A DNA stretch of 64,000 nt from Ruegeria sp. HKCCA6707 (lineage in GTDB: Bacteria; Pseudomonadota; Alphaproteobacteria; Rhodobacterales; Rhodobacteraceae): contig NZ_WQEG01000005.1 in assembly GCF_013033515.1 (NCBI RefSeq), positions 248,001 through 312,000 of the forward strand, written 5' to 3'. Below, in pieces: positions 1-9,757 of the stretch. Positions within the stretch are counted from its first letter, which is position 1. Every line of letters starts with the position of its first letter. Made by a program: the position numbers and the translations under genes. The notes beneath the pieces are model-generated. The model saw only the letters and a list, made by a program, of their open reading frames with translations, did no database searches and was not told the origin of the DNA.

Positions 1-40
1 CGCGTGTGCCCGAGCTTTTGTCCACCGCTCTAAGGGCTGA

Positions 41-3000
41 TTAAGTGCCCGCGCGGCCCGACAACCGACCATAAAGCAGCCCCGAAAGGGTTACGCTGAC
101 CAGCAAGATCAGCGCCGCACCCGCCGCAAACACCCCAAATCCCATGCGCAGCAGGGCCATCCCGTCTTCGTCCCCGTAGAACTGGGCCAAAGAGGCGAGC
201 GGCGCGCCAGACACAACGGGCCAGACCATCGCCACCACCAGCCAAACCGCCAAGGCTGCACCTGTCGCCACAACCGACCCCTGCACTACTCGATCAGGCG
301 CGCGCAACGCGCGGCGCATCGCGGTCATCGGGCGCGCGACATCGTTGAGGATCGCCAGCAAGGCCGGAACCAGCAGCAACACAAGCAACATGCCAAAGCC
401 CAGACCATAGACCAGAGTGATCACGGTCGGTTTGAGGAATTGCGCCTGTTGCGAGCCTTCGTAAAGCAGCGGTGTCAGACCAAGCACGGTGGTCAATGTG
501 GTCAGCATCACTGGGCGCAGCCGGTCTGCGGTCCCTTCGATGATCGACGGCACCAGCCCGCGTTCCTGCTGGTACCCGTCAATGGTCGTCACCAGAACAA
601 TCGAGTCGTTGATGATAATCCCTGTCATGCCAAGCAGGCCGACAACGGTGAACATGCTTAGCGGAACATCCCAGATGTAATGGCCCCAGATCGTACCCAC
701 CAGGCCAAAGGGAATGATCGACATGACCACCAGCGGACGGGTCCAGCTTGCAAAGACCCAGGCCAAAACAAGGTAGATGCCGGTCAGACACAGGATAAGC
801 CCCGCCCCGGCTTCGGCCAGAAACTCGTTTTCCTGTTCGCTCAGTCCTGCCATGCGCCATTCAACCTGACGTTCCGCCGCGATGGTGGGCAGGATTTCTT
901 CCTGCATGGCGCGGGCAATCTCGGCTGCTTGGGCTGGATCGTCCTCGGAAATGTCCCCGTTCACGGAAATCACCCGCAACCCGTTTTCGCGCCGCACAGT
1001 TGAAAAGCCCGATTTCCGCTCGACCGAGACGATGTCGGCCAAAGGCACGTAAACCCCATCTGGTGTGCGCATCAGCGTGCGTTCCAGGAAATCGGCTGTC
1101 AGTTCGCCTTCGGGCAGTTCAACCCGGATTTCCGCGCTACGTGGTCCGTCGGGATAGGTCGCGGCCTCGATCCCGTTCAAGCGATCACGCAGCACGCGGC
1201 CCAGTGTTTCGATACGGAAGCCAAGCGCCTGTCCCTGAGGGGTCAGGTCCAGAATGAACTCTTCTTTGTCATAGGCCAGATTATCCTCAAGCGCCGAGAC
1301 CTCGGGGTATTTTGCCAGTTCGGCCTGCAAATCCTCGGAGGCGGATTTCAGAGTATTTACGTCTGCGCCAAAGAATTGCACATCTATGGCGTCACCGCCG
1401 GGGCCGGACCGCCAGCCTCGGAAGCTGAGCAGTTCGACCTTGGGATGGCGTGGCACGGTATCTTGCAGCTCACCCACGAATTCAAAGCTGGAATAGGGAC
1501 GCAAGTCTGCGTCGATCAACTCAATCGAAATCCCGCCCAGCAGGTCTGCATCCTTGCCATCGGCGGCGGAGAGACCAAACCCGGCCGATCCGCCAACCTC
1601 GGCCAGCACATAGTCAATCGGGTTTCGGCCATGGCGTTCTTCATAGACCGCACCCAGCTCTTCGGTGGCGCGCTGCACCATGCGCATCATCTCCAAGGTA
1701 TCCGCGCGCGTCGCGCCCTCGACCATGATGAAATTGCCAGTAACCGAGCCCCGCTCGGGCGCATTGAAAAACCGCCAGTTCACGTCACCCCGAATGAACA
1801 GGGCCGCTTGGCTGGCCAGAATCACAACCATGATCGCCACAACCACATAGCGCGCCCGGATCACCAGCCCGATCATCGGGCGGAACAGCGTGTCGCGCAC
1901 CCAGCGGAAACCGCGGTTGACCACACGGTTGGGCCAGTCATACCAATGTTCCTTGGCCGAATGCGCAATCGCGTGGGCCATGTGGTTGGGCAGGATCAGA
2001 AAGCACTCGATCAGTGAGGCAATCAGAACCGCAATGACCGTAAAGGGAATGTCGCGGATCAACTCGCCAAAGCGCCCGCCCACCAAGGTCAGGCCAAAGA
2101 AGGCGATCACCGTGGTCAGGGTGGCGGCAAAGACCGGCATGGCCATGCGCCGCGCGGCTCGTTCGGCAGCGACCATCGGCGGCTCGCCCAACCGGCGCGC
2201 ACGGAAATCTGCGTGTTCACCCACCACGATCGCGTCATCGACCACGATGCCCAAAGTGATGATCAAACCAAACAGAGAGACCATGTTGATCGACAGCCCG
2301 CCCAGATACATGAACGCAACCGCTGCGGACATGGCCACCGGGATACCAACTGCTACCCAAAACGCGATACGCGCGTTGAGGAACAGAAACAGCAGACAGA
2401 CGACCAATCCCAGCCCGACCAGGCCATTATCAACCAGGATATCCAGACGGTCCGTGATGGCCTGCGCTCGCGTGCGGATCAGTTCGATCGAGATGCCTTC
2501 GGGCAGGCTGGCCTGCATTTCGGTCACAACATCCTCGACCGTCCTTTGGATGCCGATTGCGTCGCCAAGATTCGACCGATCCACGCGGATCGACATTGCC
2601 GGGTTTTCACCAACAAAATAGCTGCGATCGCGGGTCACACCTTCGACCCGGATATCGGCCAAATCTCCAATCACCAGTTTGGAGCCATCTGGGAAATTGC
2701 GAAGCGGTATGCGCTCAATCTCTTCGGGGGTGCGTTTTTCAACACCGGTGCGGATCCGCGCATTGGCGCCGGTGACATCGCCTGCCGGGCTTGCGGTCAC
2801 TTCGGCGGCAATGGCCGCCGCGATCTCGGACAGGGTGATATCATTGGCAATCAACTGGACGGTGGGCACCTCGACCACCACACGCGGTGCTGCGATGCCT
2901 CGGATCGTGGTTCGGGTTACACCAGCAGCAAACAGACGGTTGATCAGTTCATCTGTCAGATTGGCCAGCTGTTCCGGCTCGGTCGGTCCTGTGATCACGA

Positions 3001-3442
3001 CATCCGTCACACGGTCACGCCAAGCCCCACGCCGGATCGTTGGCTCATCCGCATCCTCGGGCAGCTCGGTCACGCTGTCCACTGCGGTTCGGACCTCTTC
3101 AACAGCGCGTGACATGTCCCAATTGGGTTCGAATTCAAGCCGAACCCGGGCCGAGCCCTCGCGTGAGGTCGATTCCGTGCTGGCCACACCTTCAACCGCC
3201 AGCAATGCAGGCTCCAGAAGCTGAACTATGCCGTTATCGACATCCTCGGGGCCTGCCCCATCCCAAGTGACATTCACATCGACGCGTTCAAGGATGACGT
3301 CCGGAAAGAACTGCGCACGCATGTTGGGAACGGCCGCAGCGCCCAACACAAGCATCACCAGAAGCAGAAGGTTGGCCACGGTCCGGTGGCGCGTGAAATA
3401 GCTGAGGATACCGCCCGCAGCGTCCGGAATATCGCGCATCAT
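41..3442 (-). CDS. RND-family efflux transporter permease
   Basis: Inner-membrane proton-driven efflux permease of 1133 residues, the inner part of a three-component export pump. The N terminus has TM1 at about 20-40, followed by a long periplasmic porter region. TM4 near residue 400 carries the canonical GIVVDDAIVVGE motif with the paired aspartates of the proton relay. The second half has the matching GIIINDSIVLV segment in TM10. An extra hydrophobic hairpin lies at the C terminus (about 1060-1120). The start ATG lies 5 bases after the stop of the adaptor gene, so the two are co-transcribed adaptor first. No TolC-like outer-membrane gene is seen nearby, so the pump probably borrows one. The substrate cannot be read from sequence. 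Family certain, substrate unknown. Confidence 0.95.
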   Translation of the reverse strand: MMRDIPDAAGGILSYFTRHRTVANLLLLVMLVLGAAAVPNMRAQFFPDVILERVDVNVTWDGAGPEDVDNGIVQLLEPALLAVEGVASTESTSREGSARVRLEFEPNWDMSRAVEEVRTAVDSVTELPEDADEPTIRRGAWRDRVTDVVITGPTEPEQLANLTDELINRLFAAGVTRTTIRGIAAPRVVVEVPTVQLIANDITLSEIAAAIAAEVTASPAGDVTGANARIRTGVEKRTPEEIERIPLRNFPDGSKLVIGDLADIRVEGVTRDRSYFVGENPAMSIRVDRSNLGDAIGIQRTVEDVVTEMQASLPEGISIELIRTRAQAITDRLDILVDNGLVGLGLVVCLLFLFLNARIAFWVAVGIPVAMSAAVAFMYLGGLSINMVSLFGLIITLGIVVDDAIVVGEHADFRARRLGEPPMVAAERAARRMAMPVFAATLTTVIAFFGLTLVGGRFGELIRDIPFTVIAVLIASLIECFLILPNHMAHAIAHSAKEHWYDWPNRVVNRGFRWVRDTLFRPMIGLVIRARYVVVAIMVVILASQAALFIRGDVNWRFFNAPERGSVTGNFIMVEGATRADTLEMMRMVQRATEELGAVYEERHGRNPIDYVLAEVGGSAGFGLSAADGKDADLLGGISIELIDADLRPYSSFEFVGELQDTVPRHPKVELLSFRGWRSGPGGDAIDVQFFGADVNTLKSASEDLQAELAKYPEVSALEDNLAYDKEEFILDLTPQGQALGFRIETLGRVLRDRLNGIEAATYPDGPRSAEIRVELPEGELTADFLERTLMRTPDGVYVPLADIVSVERKSGFSTVRRENGLRVISVNGDISEDDPAQAAEIARAMQEEILPTIAAERQVEWRMAGLSEQENEFLAEAGAGLILCLTGIYLVLAWVFASWTRPLVVMSIIPFGLVGTIWGHYIWDVPLSMFTVVGLLGMTGIIINDSIVLVTTIDGYQQERGLVPSIIEGTADRLRPVMLTTLTTVLGLTPLLYEGSQQAQFLKPTVITLVYGLGFGMLLVLLLVPALLAILNDVARPMTAMRRALRAPDRVVQGSVVATGAALAVWLVVAMVWPVVSGAPLASLAQFYGDEDGMALLRMGFGVFAAGAALILLVSVTLSGLLYGRLSGRAGT

Positions 3443-3447
3443 GGTAT

Positions 3448-4902
3448 CTAGCCCCCGGCTCGGGCTTCAAGCCGTTGCACCAGGGATGCGGGAACGCTGG
3501 CCTGGCTGAGTTGCCCCAGAAGCCGCTGCTTTACCGCCTCGGGCATCCTGCCGCTGGATTCGACCAAAGCCACCAGTTCAGCCCGGCGCTCATCGGACAG
3601 CTCCAGCATCTCGGGTACCGAGGCCGCTTCGGCCTCTTGCCGCAAGGGTCTGACACGGACACCAGAACCCAGCAAAGGCGTGCGGCCGATGACGACCTCT
3701 CGGCCTGCCAGGCCCTCGCCGCGCAGCAAAACTTCATCACCTTGTCGGCGGATCAACTCAACCGCCAGGGGCTCTAACCGGTCGTCGCCAGCCAGAACCA
3801 ACACGTTTCCGGTTGCATCCAACACTGATGACGGCAGGCGCACCACGTTGTCCAAAGGCAGTTCTTCCACCGAGACGGTAACGAAATCGCCCGGCTTGAA
3901 GCCCGCTGCCTCGTCCAGCCTTGCAAACAGCAAACGCCCGGTCTGCCCTTCACCCGCCGATCCGCTGTCGCGGCTGATCCGGCCTGTGGCCACCAGATCC
4001 GTCCCGGTAACATCCAGCGACACGGTGACAGGCGCCTTTATCAAGTCGCCATTCTGGTCCAGCAGGCGAACAAACTGCGCGGTTGAGACCCGGAATGCGA
4101 CCTCAAGCGCGTTTGGGTCCACCAGTTCGGCCAGTTTTTCGTTGGCCGAGACCAACCGCCCTTCGACCAGAGTCACCTCGGTTAGCGTCCCCGCAAACCC
4201 GGCATAAACCGTCATGTCATTCAGATCGCGTTCTGCCGCCTCCAAGGCAATCACTGCACGAGACAACAACGTTGTCGCCTGATCCACGCGCGATTCCGCT
4301 TGCGCCAATGCGATCCGGCTGGACAGAACCGCCTGATTGGCCGAGGTCAGGGCCAGCTCGGCCTCCTCCACCGAGGCCGCAGCCCCGACACCACGATCCA
4401 ACAGGTCCTGCTGACGCTGCAAGGCCCGTCCGCGCAATTCAACCTGTGCCTCTGCGGCGCGCAATTCATCTTGCGCCAACAACAATGAACGCTCGGCATC
4501 ACGTTCCTCGAACTGGGCATCCAGCAGATCAGATTTGGCGCGATCCAGTGCAGATTGCGCATCTGCCGGGTCCAGCTCGACCAGCATTTCACCTGCGTCG
4601 ACCGAACCGCCATCCTGGAAATCTTCGGCCAGCGAGACCACGCGCCCACCCAGCGCCGCGCGCAATTCCAGGCGACGGCGGCTTTGAACCTGCCCGAAGG
4701 CCTCGAGATACGGTGTGACCGTCTCAGGCTCGGCCGTGCGCACGCTGACCGCAAAAACCCTCTCACGGGCCTGCGGCGGTTGATTTTCGCGTGAAACGAC
4801 ATCCTGAACCGCGCCCGAGATCAGCTGAGCGGCCACAAGCAGCAGCCCCAGCGTCAAAAACGCCAGAAACACGCCCACAAGACTTTGCCTTAGAAATCGC
4901 AT
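3448..4902 (-). CDS. RND efflux periplasmic adaptor (membrane fusion protein)
   Basis: Periplasmic adaptor linking the RND permease just downstream to an outer-membrane channel. The protein has 484 residues. A membrane anchor lies at about 10-32. A lipoyl-like half motif is split around a long alpha-hairpin at about 120-235 that is rich in Ala, Glu, Leu and Arg, and beta-barrel and membrane-proximal domains follow. The protein is about 100 residues longer than common adaptors. The excess is a charged helical C-terminal tail (about 425-484) not typical of the family. It is the first gene of a two-gene operon with the permease. The start ATG has a GGAG about 11 bases upstream, which is rather far. 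Confidence 0.93.
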   Translation of the reverse strand: MRFLRQSLVGVFLAFLTLGLLLVAAQLISGAVQDVVSRENQPPQARERVFAVSVRTAEPETVTPYLEAFGQVQSRRRLELRAALGGRVVSLAEDFQDGGSVDAGEMLVELDPADAQSALDRAKSDLLDAQFEERDAERSLLLAQDELRAAEAQVELRGRALQRQQDLLDRGVGAAASVEEAELALTSANQAVLSSRIALAQAESRVDQATTLLSRAVIALEAAERDLNDMTVYAGFAGTLTEVTLVEGRLVSANEKLAELVDPNALEVAFRVSTAQFVRLLDQNGDLIKAPVTVSLDVTGTDLVATGRISRDSGSAGEGQTGRLLFARLDEAAGFKPGDFVTVSVEELPLDNVVRLPSSVLDATGNVLVLAGDDRLEPLAVELIRRQGDEVLLRGEGLAGREVVIGRTPLLGSGVRVRPLRQEAEAASVPEMLELSDERRAELVALVESSGRMPEAVKQRLLGQLSQASVPASLVQRLEARAGG

Positions 4903-5009
4903 CAGTCAGTTCACTCCGGTTGCGCGCCGCTGCCTGTTACAGATGGTAGCCGGGCAATCGCATCTGCCAAGCCACAATGGCTTGATCCAGTGTTCAACGC
5001 AGTACCAGA

Positions 5010-5552
5010 CTACTTCCGTCGCAAGTGTTCGTCCAATCTGGGCATTATTTCCACAAAATTGCAGGGGCGGTGCCGATAATCGAACTGTTTTTCCAAAATA
5101 GCGTCCCACGCGTCTTTGCAAGCCCCAGGGCTGCCAGGTAGTGCAAACAGGTAGGTTCCGCCCGCCACGCCACCCGTGGCCCTTGATTGGACCGCAGAGG
5201 TTCCGATCTTTTCCATCGAGACGATAGTGAACACGGTGCCAAAGGCATCGATCTCTTTTTCGTACACATCCCTGTGTGCCTCGACCGTGACATCCCGCCC
5301 GGTTAGCCCGGTACCTCCGGTCGACAAGACAACATCAATCTGGGGATCCGCGACCCAGGCACGCAGTTGATCGGCAATCTGGTCACGCTCATCCTGGATG
5401 ATCTTGCGGTCGGCCACCACGTGACCCGCCTTTTCAATCCGGTCCACCAAGGTTTGTCCCGATCGGTCCTCGGCCAGAGATCTTGTGTCCGAGACCGTCA
5501 GCACCGCGATGCGAACGGGAATGAATTCAAGTGTTTCGTCGATACGCGACAT
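5010..5552 (-). CDS. moaB: molybdenum cofactor biosynthesis protein B
   Basis: MoaB/MogA-type protein (180 residues) acting in adenylylation of molybdopterin before Mo insertion. The phosphate-binding signature STGGTGLTGRDVT lies at about residues 81-93, and the conserved SPGA segment near the C terminus is present. The length fits MoaB. It stands alone here, while moaD and moaE lie at 37.7-38.4 kb next to pgsA, so Moco genes are scattered. It is separated by 6 bases from the upstream LysE-type gene on the same strand and may be the last gene of that operon. Confidence 0.93.
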   Translation of the reverse strand: MSRIDETLEFIPVRIAVLTVSDTRSLAEDRSGQTLVDRIEKAGHVVADRKIIQDERDQIADQLRAWVADPQIDVVLSTGGTGLTGRDVTVEAHRDVYEKEIDAFGTVFTIVSMEKIGTSAVQSRATGGVAGGTYLFALPGSPGACKDAWDAILEKQFDYRHRPCNFVEIMPRLDEHLRRK

Positions 5553-5558
5553 GCGGGG

Positions 5559-6179
5559 TTACGCCCTTTCCAGAATGGCAAGCCGGAGCGCTAGCGCCGC
5601 GAAAATGCTGCCCGTGATCCAGCCCAGAATTCGAGAAGCGCGCGGATTGCCGACCAACATACGCCCCGTGCCGCCGGCAAAGATGCCCACAAATCCGTTC
5701 ACGACAAAGCCGCCCACGGCGATGATCACGCCAAAGATCAGAAACTGCATCAAAACCGAACCTGCGGATGGGTCAACAAACTGTGGGATAAACGCCAGCA
5801 CAAACAGAATGACCTTTGGATTGGTCAGGTTCACCAGCATCCCATCCCGAAAGGCGCGGCTCATGGGGGCAGCCGGTGTTTCGGGGGCAACGGCGCCGTT
5901 GCGAAACGCGCCCCATGCGAGGAACAGCAGATAGCCCACGCCGAACCAGCGAATGACGTCAAAGAGCCAGGGCAAGGTTGCAACCGCGGCGCCCAAGCCC
6001 AGCCCAGCCAGAAGCACATGTACCATCACGCCCGTGGAAACCCCGGCGCTGGCGGCAATAGCGGGGCGTGGGCCCGACCTCAGACCCTGACCGAAACAGA
6101 ACATCATATCGGCACCGGGCGTCAGTCCAAGCACAAGGGCCGCCGGAATGAAGGTCAGCAAAGTCGCTGTTTCGATCAC
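5559..6179 (-). CDS. LysE/RhtB-family amino-acid exporter
   Basis: Inner-membrane exporter of 206 residues with about six hydrophobic segments and the family motif LGLTPGADMMFC near residue 20. LysE/RhtB proteins export amino acids or homoserine lactone-like compounds, and the substrate here is unknown. The chosen start is GTG at 6179, giving the sequence IETATLLTF after Met. This GTG overlaps the TGA of the upstream phosphoesterase as GTGA, the same coupling seen between the phosphoesterase and the UDG. The longer reading from 6197 would need a larger overlap. Confidence 0.88.
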   Translation of the reverse strand: MIETATLLTFIPAALVLGLTPGADMMFCFGQGLRSGPRPAIAASAGVSTGVMVHVLLAGLGLGAAVATLPWLFDVIRWFGVGYLLFLAWGAFRNGAVAPETPAAPMSRAFRDGMLVNLTNPKVILFVLAFIPQFVDPSAGSVLMQFLIFGVIIAVGGFVVNGFVGIFAGGTGRMLVGNPRASRILGWITGSIFAALALRLAILERA

Positions 6180-6775
6180 GATCCCACCTCGAACCAATTC
6201 ACTGTAGGACCAAGATTTGCCAGCTGGGTCTGGCCCAGATGGCCGCGATAGCCCCAGCTATCATGGATATGGCCAAACACTGCCAACCCAGGCTGTATTC
6301 GTTCGATCGCATCGCGCACAGCTATCGACCCTACCGACTGGCCCATCGAGGTTTCATCCCCACAGCCCTTGGGCGGAGAGTGCACGATCAAGACATCTGC
6401 GGAAACGCACCGAGCCAGCAGTTCAGTGGCCGCGCCTTCGGAAAGGTCGCAAGACCACTCTCCGAACGGTGTTTCCGGGACACCGTAACCAAGGCCGAAA
6501 AGACGCAGATCGTCTAGCTCCATGCCTGACCCATGCAGGACGTGAAAACCTTCCGGCACCGTATCAGACAACTCCTCGGCGCTTTCGGCATTGCCCGGTA
6601 CCAGAACCAAAGGCGCTGCCATGCCAGACAACATCGCCATCGCTTCATCCAGTCCCTGCCGCATGTTGCAATAGTCTCCGGCACCCACCACCAGATCCGC
6701 CGCCTCACTGGCCGCAACCAGATCGGCAGCCCGGCTGCGCGCCATGTGCAGATCGGAAAAAGCCAGAATTTTCAC
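6176..6775 (-). CDS. metallophosphoesterase (calcineurin-like)
   Basis: Small calcineurin-fold phosphoesterase of 199 residues. Metal-ligand motifs are visible in order: FSDLH near the N terminus, GAGDYCN (the GD motif), PGNAE (the GN[HE] position), IVHSPPKG (the H motif) and FGHIHD (GHxH). The start is GTG at 6775, overlapping the UDG stop as GTGA. An upstream in-frame start at 6904 would add 43 non-conserved residues inside the UDG gene and is rejected. The substrate is unknown. It sits in the middle of a tightly coupled UDG / phosphoesterase / exporter operon. Confidence 0.88.
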   Translation of the reverse strand: MKILAFSDLHMARSRAADLVAASEAADLVVGAGDYCNMRQGLDEAMAMLSGMAAPLVLVPGNAESAEELSDTVPEGFHVLHGSGMELDDLRLFGLGYGVPETPFGEWSCDLSEGAATELLARCVSADVLIVHSPPKGCGDETSMGQSVGSIAVRDAIERIQPGLAVFGHIHDSWGYRGHLGQTQLANLGPTVNWFEVGS

Positions 6776-7539
6776 GCCCCACCTCGCAATCGCGCTTTCA
6801 ACTCCAGCAGATCGGCCCAGGCCTGTCGTTTCATTTGCGGCTGACGCAGCAGATAGGCCGGGTGAAACATCGGGATCACGGGCAAGTCCAGCGCCTGGTC
6901 CCAATTGCCGCGCAACCGGGTGATACCGCGTTTGCCCAGCAGCGCCTGACAGCTGATATTGCCCATCACAACAAGGATCTCAGGCTTGGCCAGGGCAACG
7001 TGACGCTCCAGAAACGGGGTCATCATGCCGATCTCTTCCGGTTTGGGATCTCTGTTTTGCGGCGGCCGCCAGGGCAGCACATTGGTGATATAAACGTTCT
7101 GCGCCCGGTCTAGATCAATCGCAGCCAGCATCCGATCCAACAATTGCCCGGCACGACCCACAAAGGGTTTGCCCTCACGATCTTCGTCACGCCCCGGCGC
7201 CTCGCCGATAATCATGACCTTTGCCCCCGGGACACCATCGGCAAACACCAACTGCCGCGCGCCGCGTTTCAGCTCGCAATAGGCAAACGCGTCCATGGCT
7301 TCGCGCAGGGCTTCAAGCGATTTCGCACCGCTTGCGGCCGCCTTGGCCACCGCAACAGGATCTACTGCCTCGGGCTTGGCGGGCGTCGCAGGTGCAGCCA
7401 CCGGGGCCTTGGGTTTGGGGGACGTGTCAGGCAGGTCATAGCGGTTGATCGGCTCGTCCCCGATCGACTCGGTCACGCCAAGTTCGATCTGCCAGTCCAG
7501 CAGCGCGCGTGTCGCATAATAATCCAAGCCCGATTCCAT
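6772..7539 (-). CDS. uracil-DNA glycosylase, family 4-like
   Basis: Removes uracil from DNA as the first step of base excision repair. The 255-residue protein has the family 4 motif A GEAPGRDED, a VVMGN segment, and the motif 3 region FHPAYLLRQP near the C terminus. Residues about 35-70 form an Ala/Pro-rich linker after a short N-terminal helix. Oddity: classical family 4 enzymes bind a 4Fe-4S cluster through four cysteines. Only two cysteines are present (CELKRG and ISCQAL), so a standard cluster cannot be formed. First gene of an overlapping operon with the phosphoesterase and the LysE-type exporter. Confidence 0.9.
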   Translation of the reverse strand: MESGLDYYATRALLDWQIELGVTESIGDEPINRYDLPDTSPKPKAPVAAPATPAKPEAVDPVAVAKAAASGAKSLEALREAMDAFAYCELKRGARQLVFADGVPGAKVMIIGEAPGRDEDREGKPFVGRAGQLLDRMLAAIDLDRAQNVYITNVLPWRPPQNRDPKPEEIGMMTPFLERHVALAKPEILVVMGNISCQALLGKRGITRLRGNWDQALDLPVIPMFHPAYLLRQPQMKRQAWADLLELKARLRGGA

Positions 7540-7611
7540 GCGGCTAATTTACCTGCATCCCGGCTGAGGGAAAGCGAATAGACCTTGCCTTGATACCCAG
7601 ACCTGTTGACC

Positions 7612-8247
7612 ATGGACGCTGTTATGTTCCAGATCCTGCGCCTTTTGCTGATCGGATTGCTGCTGACATTGGCCAGCGGGCCCGAGGTTTCAGCCCAGCT
7701 TCTGGGTCGCGACAGCCAGTGCCGTGCCGGGCAGTTCCAATGTGGGCGGTCGTGCTGTTCCCCCGGTGAGCGGTGCAGTTTCGACGGAAACTGCATCCCT
7801 CTGGGCCACAGCTATTGCGGTGGTGGACGCACGTGCGGACCGTTCGAGCGTTGTGTTGCAGGCGGTGCGCGCTGCGCTCCTGCCGGGGCCAACGCCTGTA
7901 ACTCGCGCCTTGACTGTCCGGGTGGCAGTACCTGCAACGCCCGTGGCGAATGCGAGCGCATCCGGCCTGAATTTGACCCCACTCCGGCCCCGCGCACGCG
8001 CTGTGACGATGGGCTGACCTGTGCGCGGGGCTCGACCTGTCTGCCCGGTGGCGGATGCTCGCGCCCGGGGTGGTTCTTGTGCGAAGAAACCGGATCACAA
8101 TGCCGCCCGGGCTTCAAATGCTCGGCCCATCAGGGGTGCGTACCTGTCAAAGCTGTCGATTGCGGCTATGGCAAATGGTGTAAACCGGGTGAGCAATGCC
8201 TGCCCGATGGCGGCTGCGAGAAACTGCCGGACGGCACCGATCCCTAG
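7612..8247 (+). CDS. secreted cysteine-rich repeat protein, unrecognised
   Basis: A 211-residue protein that I cannot assign to a named family. A hydrophobic signal peptide (LLLIGLLLTLASGPEVSA) leads into about 180 residues with 26 cysteines. They form six tandem modules close to C-x5-C-x5-C-x5-C (for example CGYGKW, CKPGEQ, CLPDGG, C), with Gly, Pro and charged spacers. A short Pro-rich linker splits modules three and four. The pattern suggests a disulphide-stabilised periplasmic or extracellular protein. Start ATG 7612 is chosen; TTG 7606 and ATG 7624 are alternatives, and none has a strong ribosome site. It is divergent from the UDG operon and 59 bases upstream of pyrB. Confidence 0.78.
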   Translation: MDAVMFQILRLLLIGLLLTLASGPEVSAQLLGRDSQCRAGQFQCGRSCCSPGERCSFDGNCIPLGHSYCGGGRTCGPFERCVAGGARCAPAGANACNSRLDCPGGSTCNARGECERIRPEFDPTPAPRTRCDDGLTCARGSTCLPGGGCSRPGWFLCEETGSQCRPGFKCSAHQGCVPVKAVDCGYGKWCKPGEQCLPDGGCEKLPDGTDP

Positions 8248-8306
8248 CTTGCTTTGAACTGCGCAGCTTTCTATAAGCGGCCCGATTGTCCGACAGGAGC
8301 CCGCCC

Positions 8307-9242
8307 ATGCGTTTCGCCCATCGTCACCTTCTTGGGATCGAGCATCTGTCGCAATCCGATATCACTGCCATTCTTGATCTGGCTGAGACCTATGTCGACA
8401 TGAACCGCCAGTCGACAAAGCGCTCGGACGTGTTGTCAGGACTGACGCAGATCAACATGTTCTTCGAAAACTCGACCCGAACGCAGGCCAGCTTTGAACT
8501 CGCAGGCAAACGCCTTGGGGCGGATGTGATGAACATGGCGATGCAGGCCAGTTCGATCAAAAAGGGTGAGACACTGATCGACACGGCGATGACGCTGAAC
8601 GCAATGCATCCGGATCTGTTGGTGGTGCGGCATCCGCATTCGGGCGCGGTGGACCTGCTGGCTCAAAAGGTGAATTGCGCGGTGTTGAACGCGGGCGATG
8701 GGCGGCATGAGCACCCAACACAGGCCTTGCTGGACGCACTGACCATTCGCCGTGCCAAAGGACGGCTGCATCGGTTGAACATCGCGATCTGCGGCGATGT
8801 CGCGCACTCACGGGTGGCGCGGTCGAACCTGATCCTGCTGGGAAAAATGGAAAACCGGATCCGCCTGATCGGCCCGCCAACACTGGTGCCCGGCCAATTC
8901 GCCGAATTTGGCGCGGAAATCTATGACGACATGAACGAGGGCCTTCAGGGCGTCGACGTGGTCATGATGCTGCGCCTTCAGAAAGAGCGAATGGATGGCG
9001 GTTTCATCCCCTCCGAACGCGAATACTACCACCGCTATGGGCTGAACGCCGAGAAGCTGGCGTTGGCCAAGCCCGATGCCATTGTCATGCATCCCGGACC
9101 GATGAACCGTGGGGTTGAGATTGACGGCACGCTGGCGGACGACATCAACCGATCCGTCATTCAGGAACAGGTCGAGATGGGTGTCGCCGTGCGTATGGCG
9201 GCGATGGACCTGCTGGCCCGCAATTTGCGAGACGCCGCATGA
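8307..9242 (+). CDS. pyrB: aspartate carbamoyltransferase catalytic subunit
   Basis: Condenses carbamoyl phosphate with aspartate in pyrimidine synthesis. The 311-residue protein shows the carbamoyl-phosphate motif FFENSTRTQ, the HPTQALLDA segment and the [12 protein letters not shown] region. ATG 8307 is preceded by ACAGGAGC at good spacing. A TTG at 8286 is in frame but lacks a ribosome site. No pyrI-type regulatory subunit is seen. The linked pyrC-like gene is predicted to be catalytically dead, as in the class A ATCase/pseudo-DHOase complexes described in Pseudomonas. The stop overlaps the next gene as ATGA. Confidence 0.96.
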   Translation: MRFAHRHLLGIEHLSQSDITAILDLAETYVDMNRQSTKRSDVLSGLTQINMFFENSTRTQASFELAGKRLGADVMNMAMQASSIKKGETLIDTAMTLNAMHPDLLVVRHPHSGAVDLLAQKVNCAVLNAGDGRHEHPTQALLDALTIRRAKGRLHRLNIAICGDVAHSRVARSNLILLGKMENRIRLIGPPTLVPGQFAEFGAEIYDDMNEGLQGVDVVMMLRLQKERMDGGFIPSEREYYHRYGLNAEKLALAKPDAIVMHPGPMNRGVEIDGTLADDINRSVIQEQVEMGVAVRMAAMDLLARNLRDAA

Positions 9243-9757
9243 GCCCTTTGAAGGTTGCCCCCAACGAACGCGGCGTGCTTCGCTTATTCGCGCTGGATAT
9301 GCCGCCCGAAGAAGCCAAATTCCAACGCGAACCCGGTGCGGCCGATCAGATGCTGGGGATCGTGGGGCTGGTGGCAGACCAGATCGATGTTTTCCCGGTC
9401 TCCGACCTCGAAGACATGGGGCTTTATGGCTATCTGCACGAAGGCTGCGGCGTTTCGCTGGATCAACTGGACCGGACTGCGCTTGAGGCCGTCAAGGGCT
9501 GGGTCATGGTTGTCCGCAGCGCGGCTTTTGGTGGCCGCGCCCTGCGTCTTGAGCCGGACCCGAGGGTGCATCTGATCGGGCCCTATACCGAAGAGGCAAC
9601 CAACTGGACAGGTGGCAAGATCGAAACAGAAAGCGCCAAGCCGTTTTCGGCCCCGCAAGCAGCCTCTTCAGATCAAAGCCCGCAACGCCTTGGATCTGCG
9701 GTTCTGGCAGTGCTTGCTTTGCTGATTATCGGAGGCGCCCTTTGGCTGATCCTGTGA
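9239..9757 (+). CDS. hypothetical protein with C-terminal membrane anchor
   Basis: Unrecognised protein of 172 residues. Residues 1-115 are soluble and mixed alpha/beta ([15 protein letters not shown] at the start). A low-complexity Ser/Pro/Gln stretch (about 128-150) follows, and the protein ends in a single hydrophobic segment ([19 protein letters not shown]), so it is probably tail-anchored in the inner membrane facing the cytoplasm. Its start overlaps the pyrB stop as ATGA, and its own end overlaps the following gene. It is therefore translationally coupled into the pyrimidine operon, but no role in that pathway can be read from it. Confidence 0.8.
   Translation: MSPLKVAPNERGVLRLFALDMPPEEAKFQREPGAADQMLGIVGLVADQIDVFPVSDLEDMGLYGYLHEGCGVSLDQLDRTALEAVKGWVMVVRSAAFGGRALRLEPDPRVHLIGPYTEEATNWTGGKIETESAKPFSAPQAASSDQSPQRLGSAVLAVLALLIIGGALWLIL

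Noticed and set aside
2213..3112. 299-codon plus-strand frame inside the RND permease
   Set aside because: Antisense shadow of an intact, recognisable permease.
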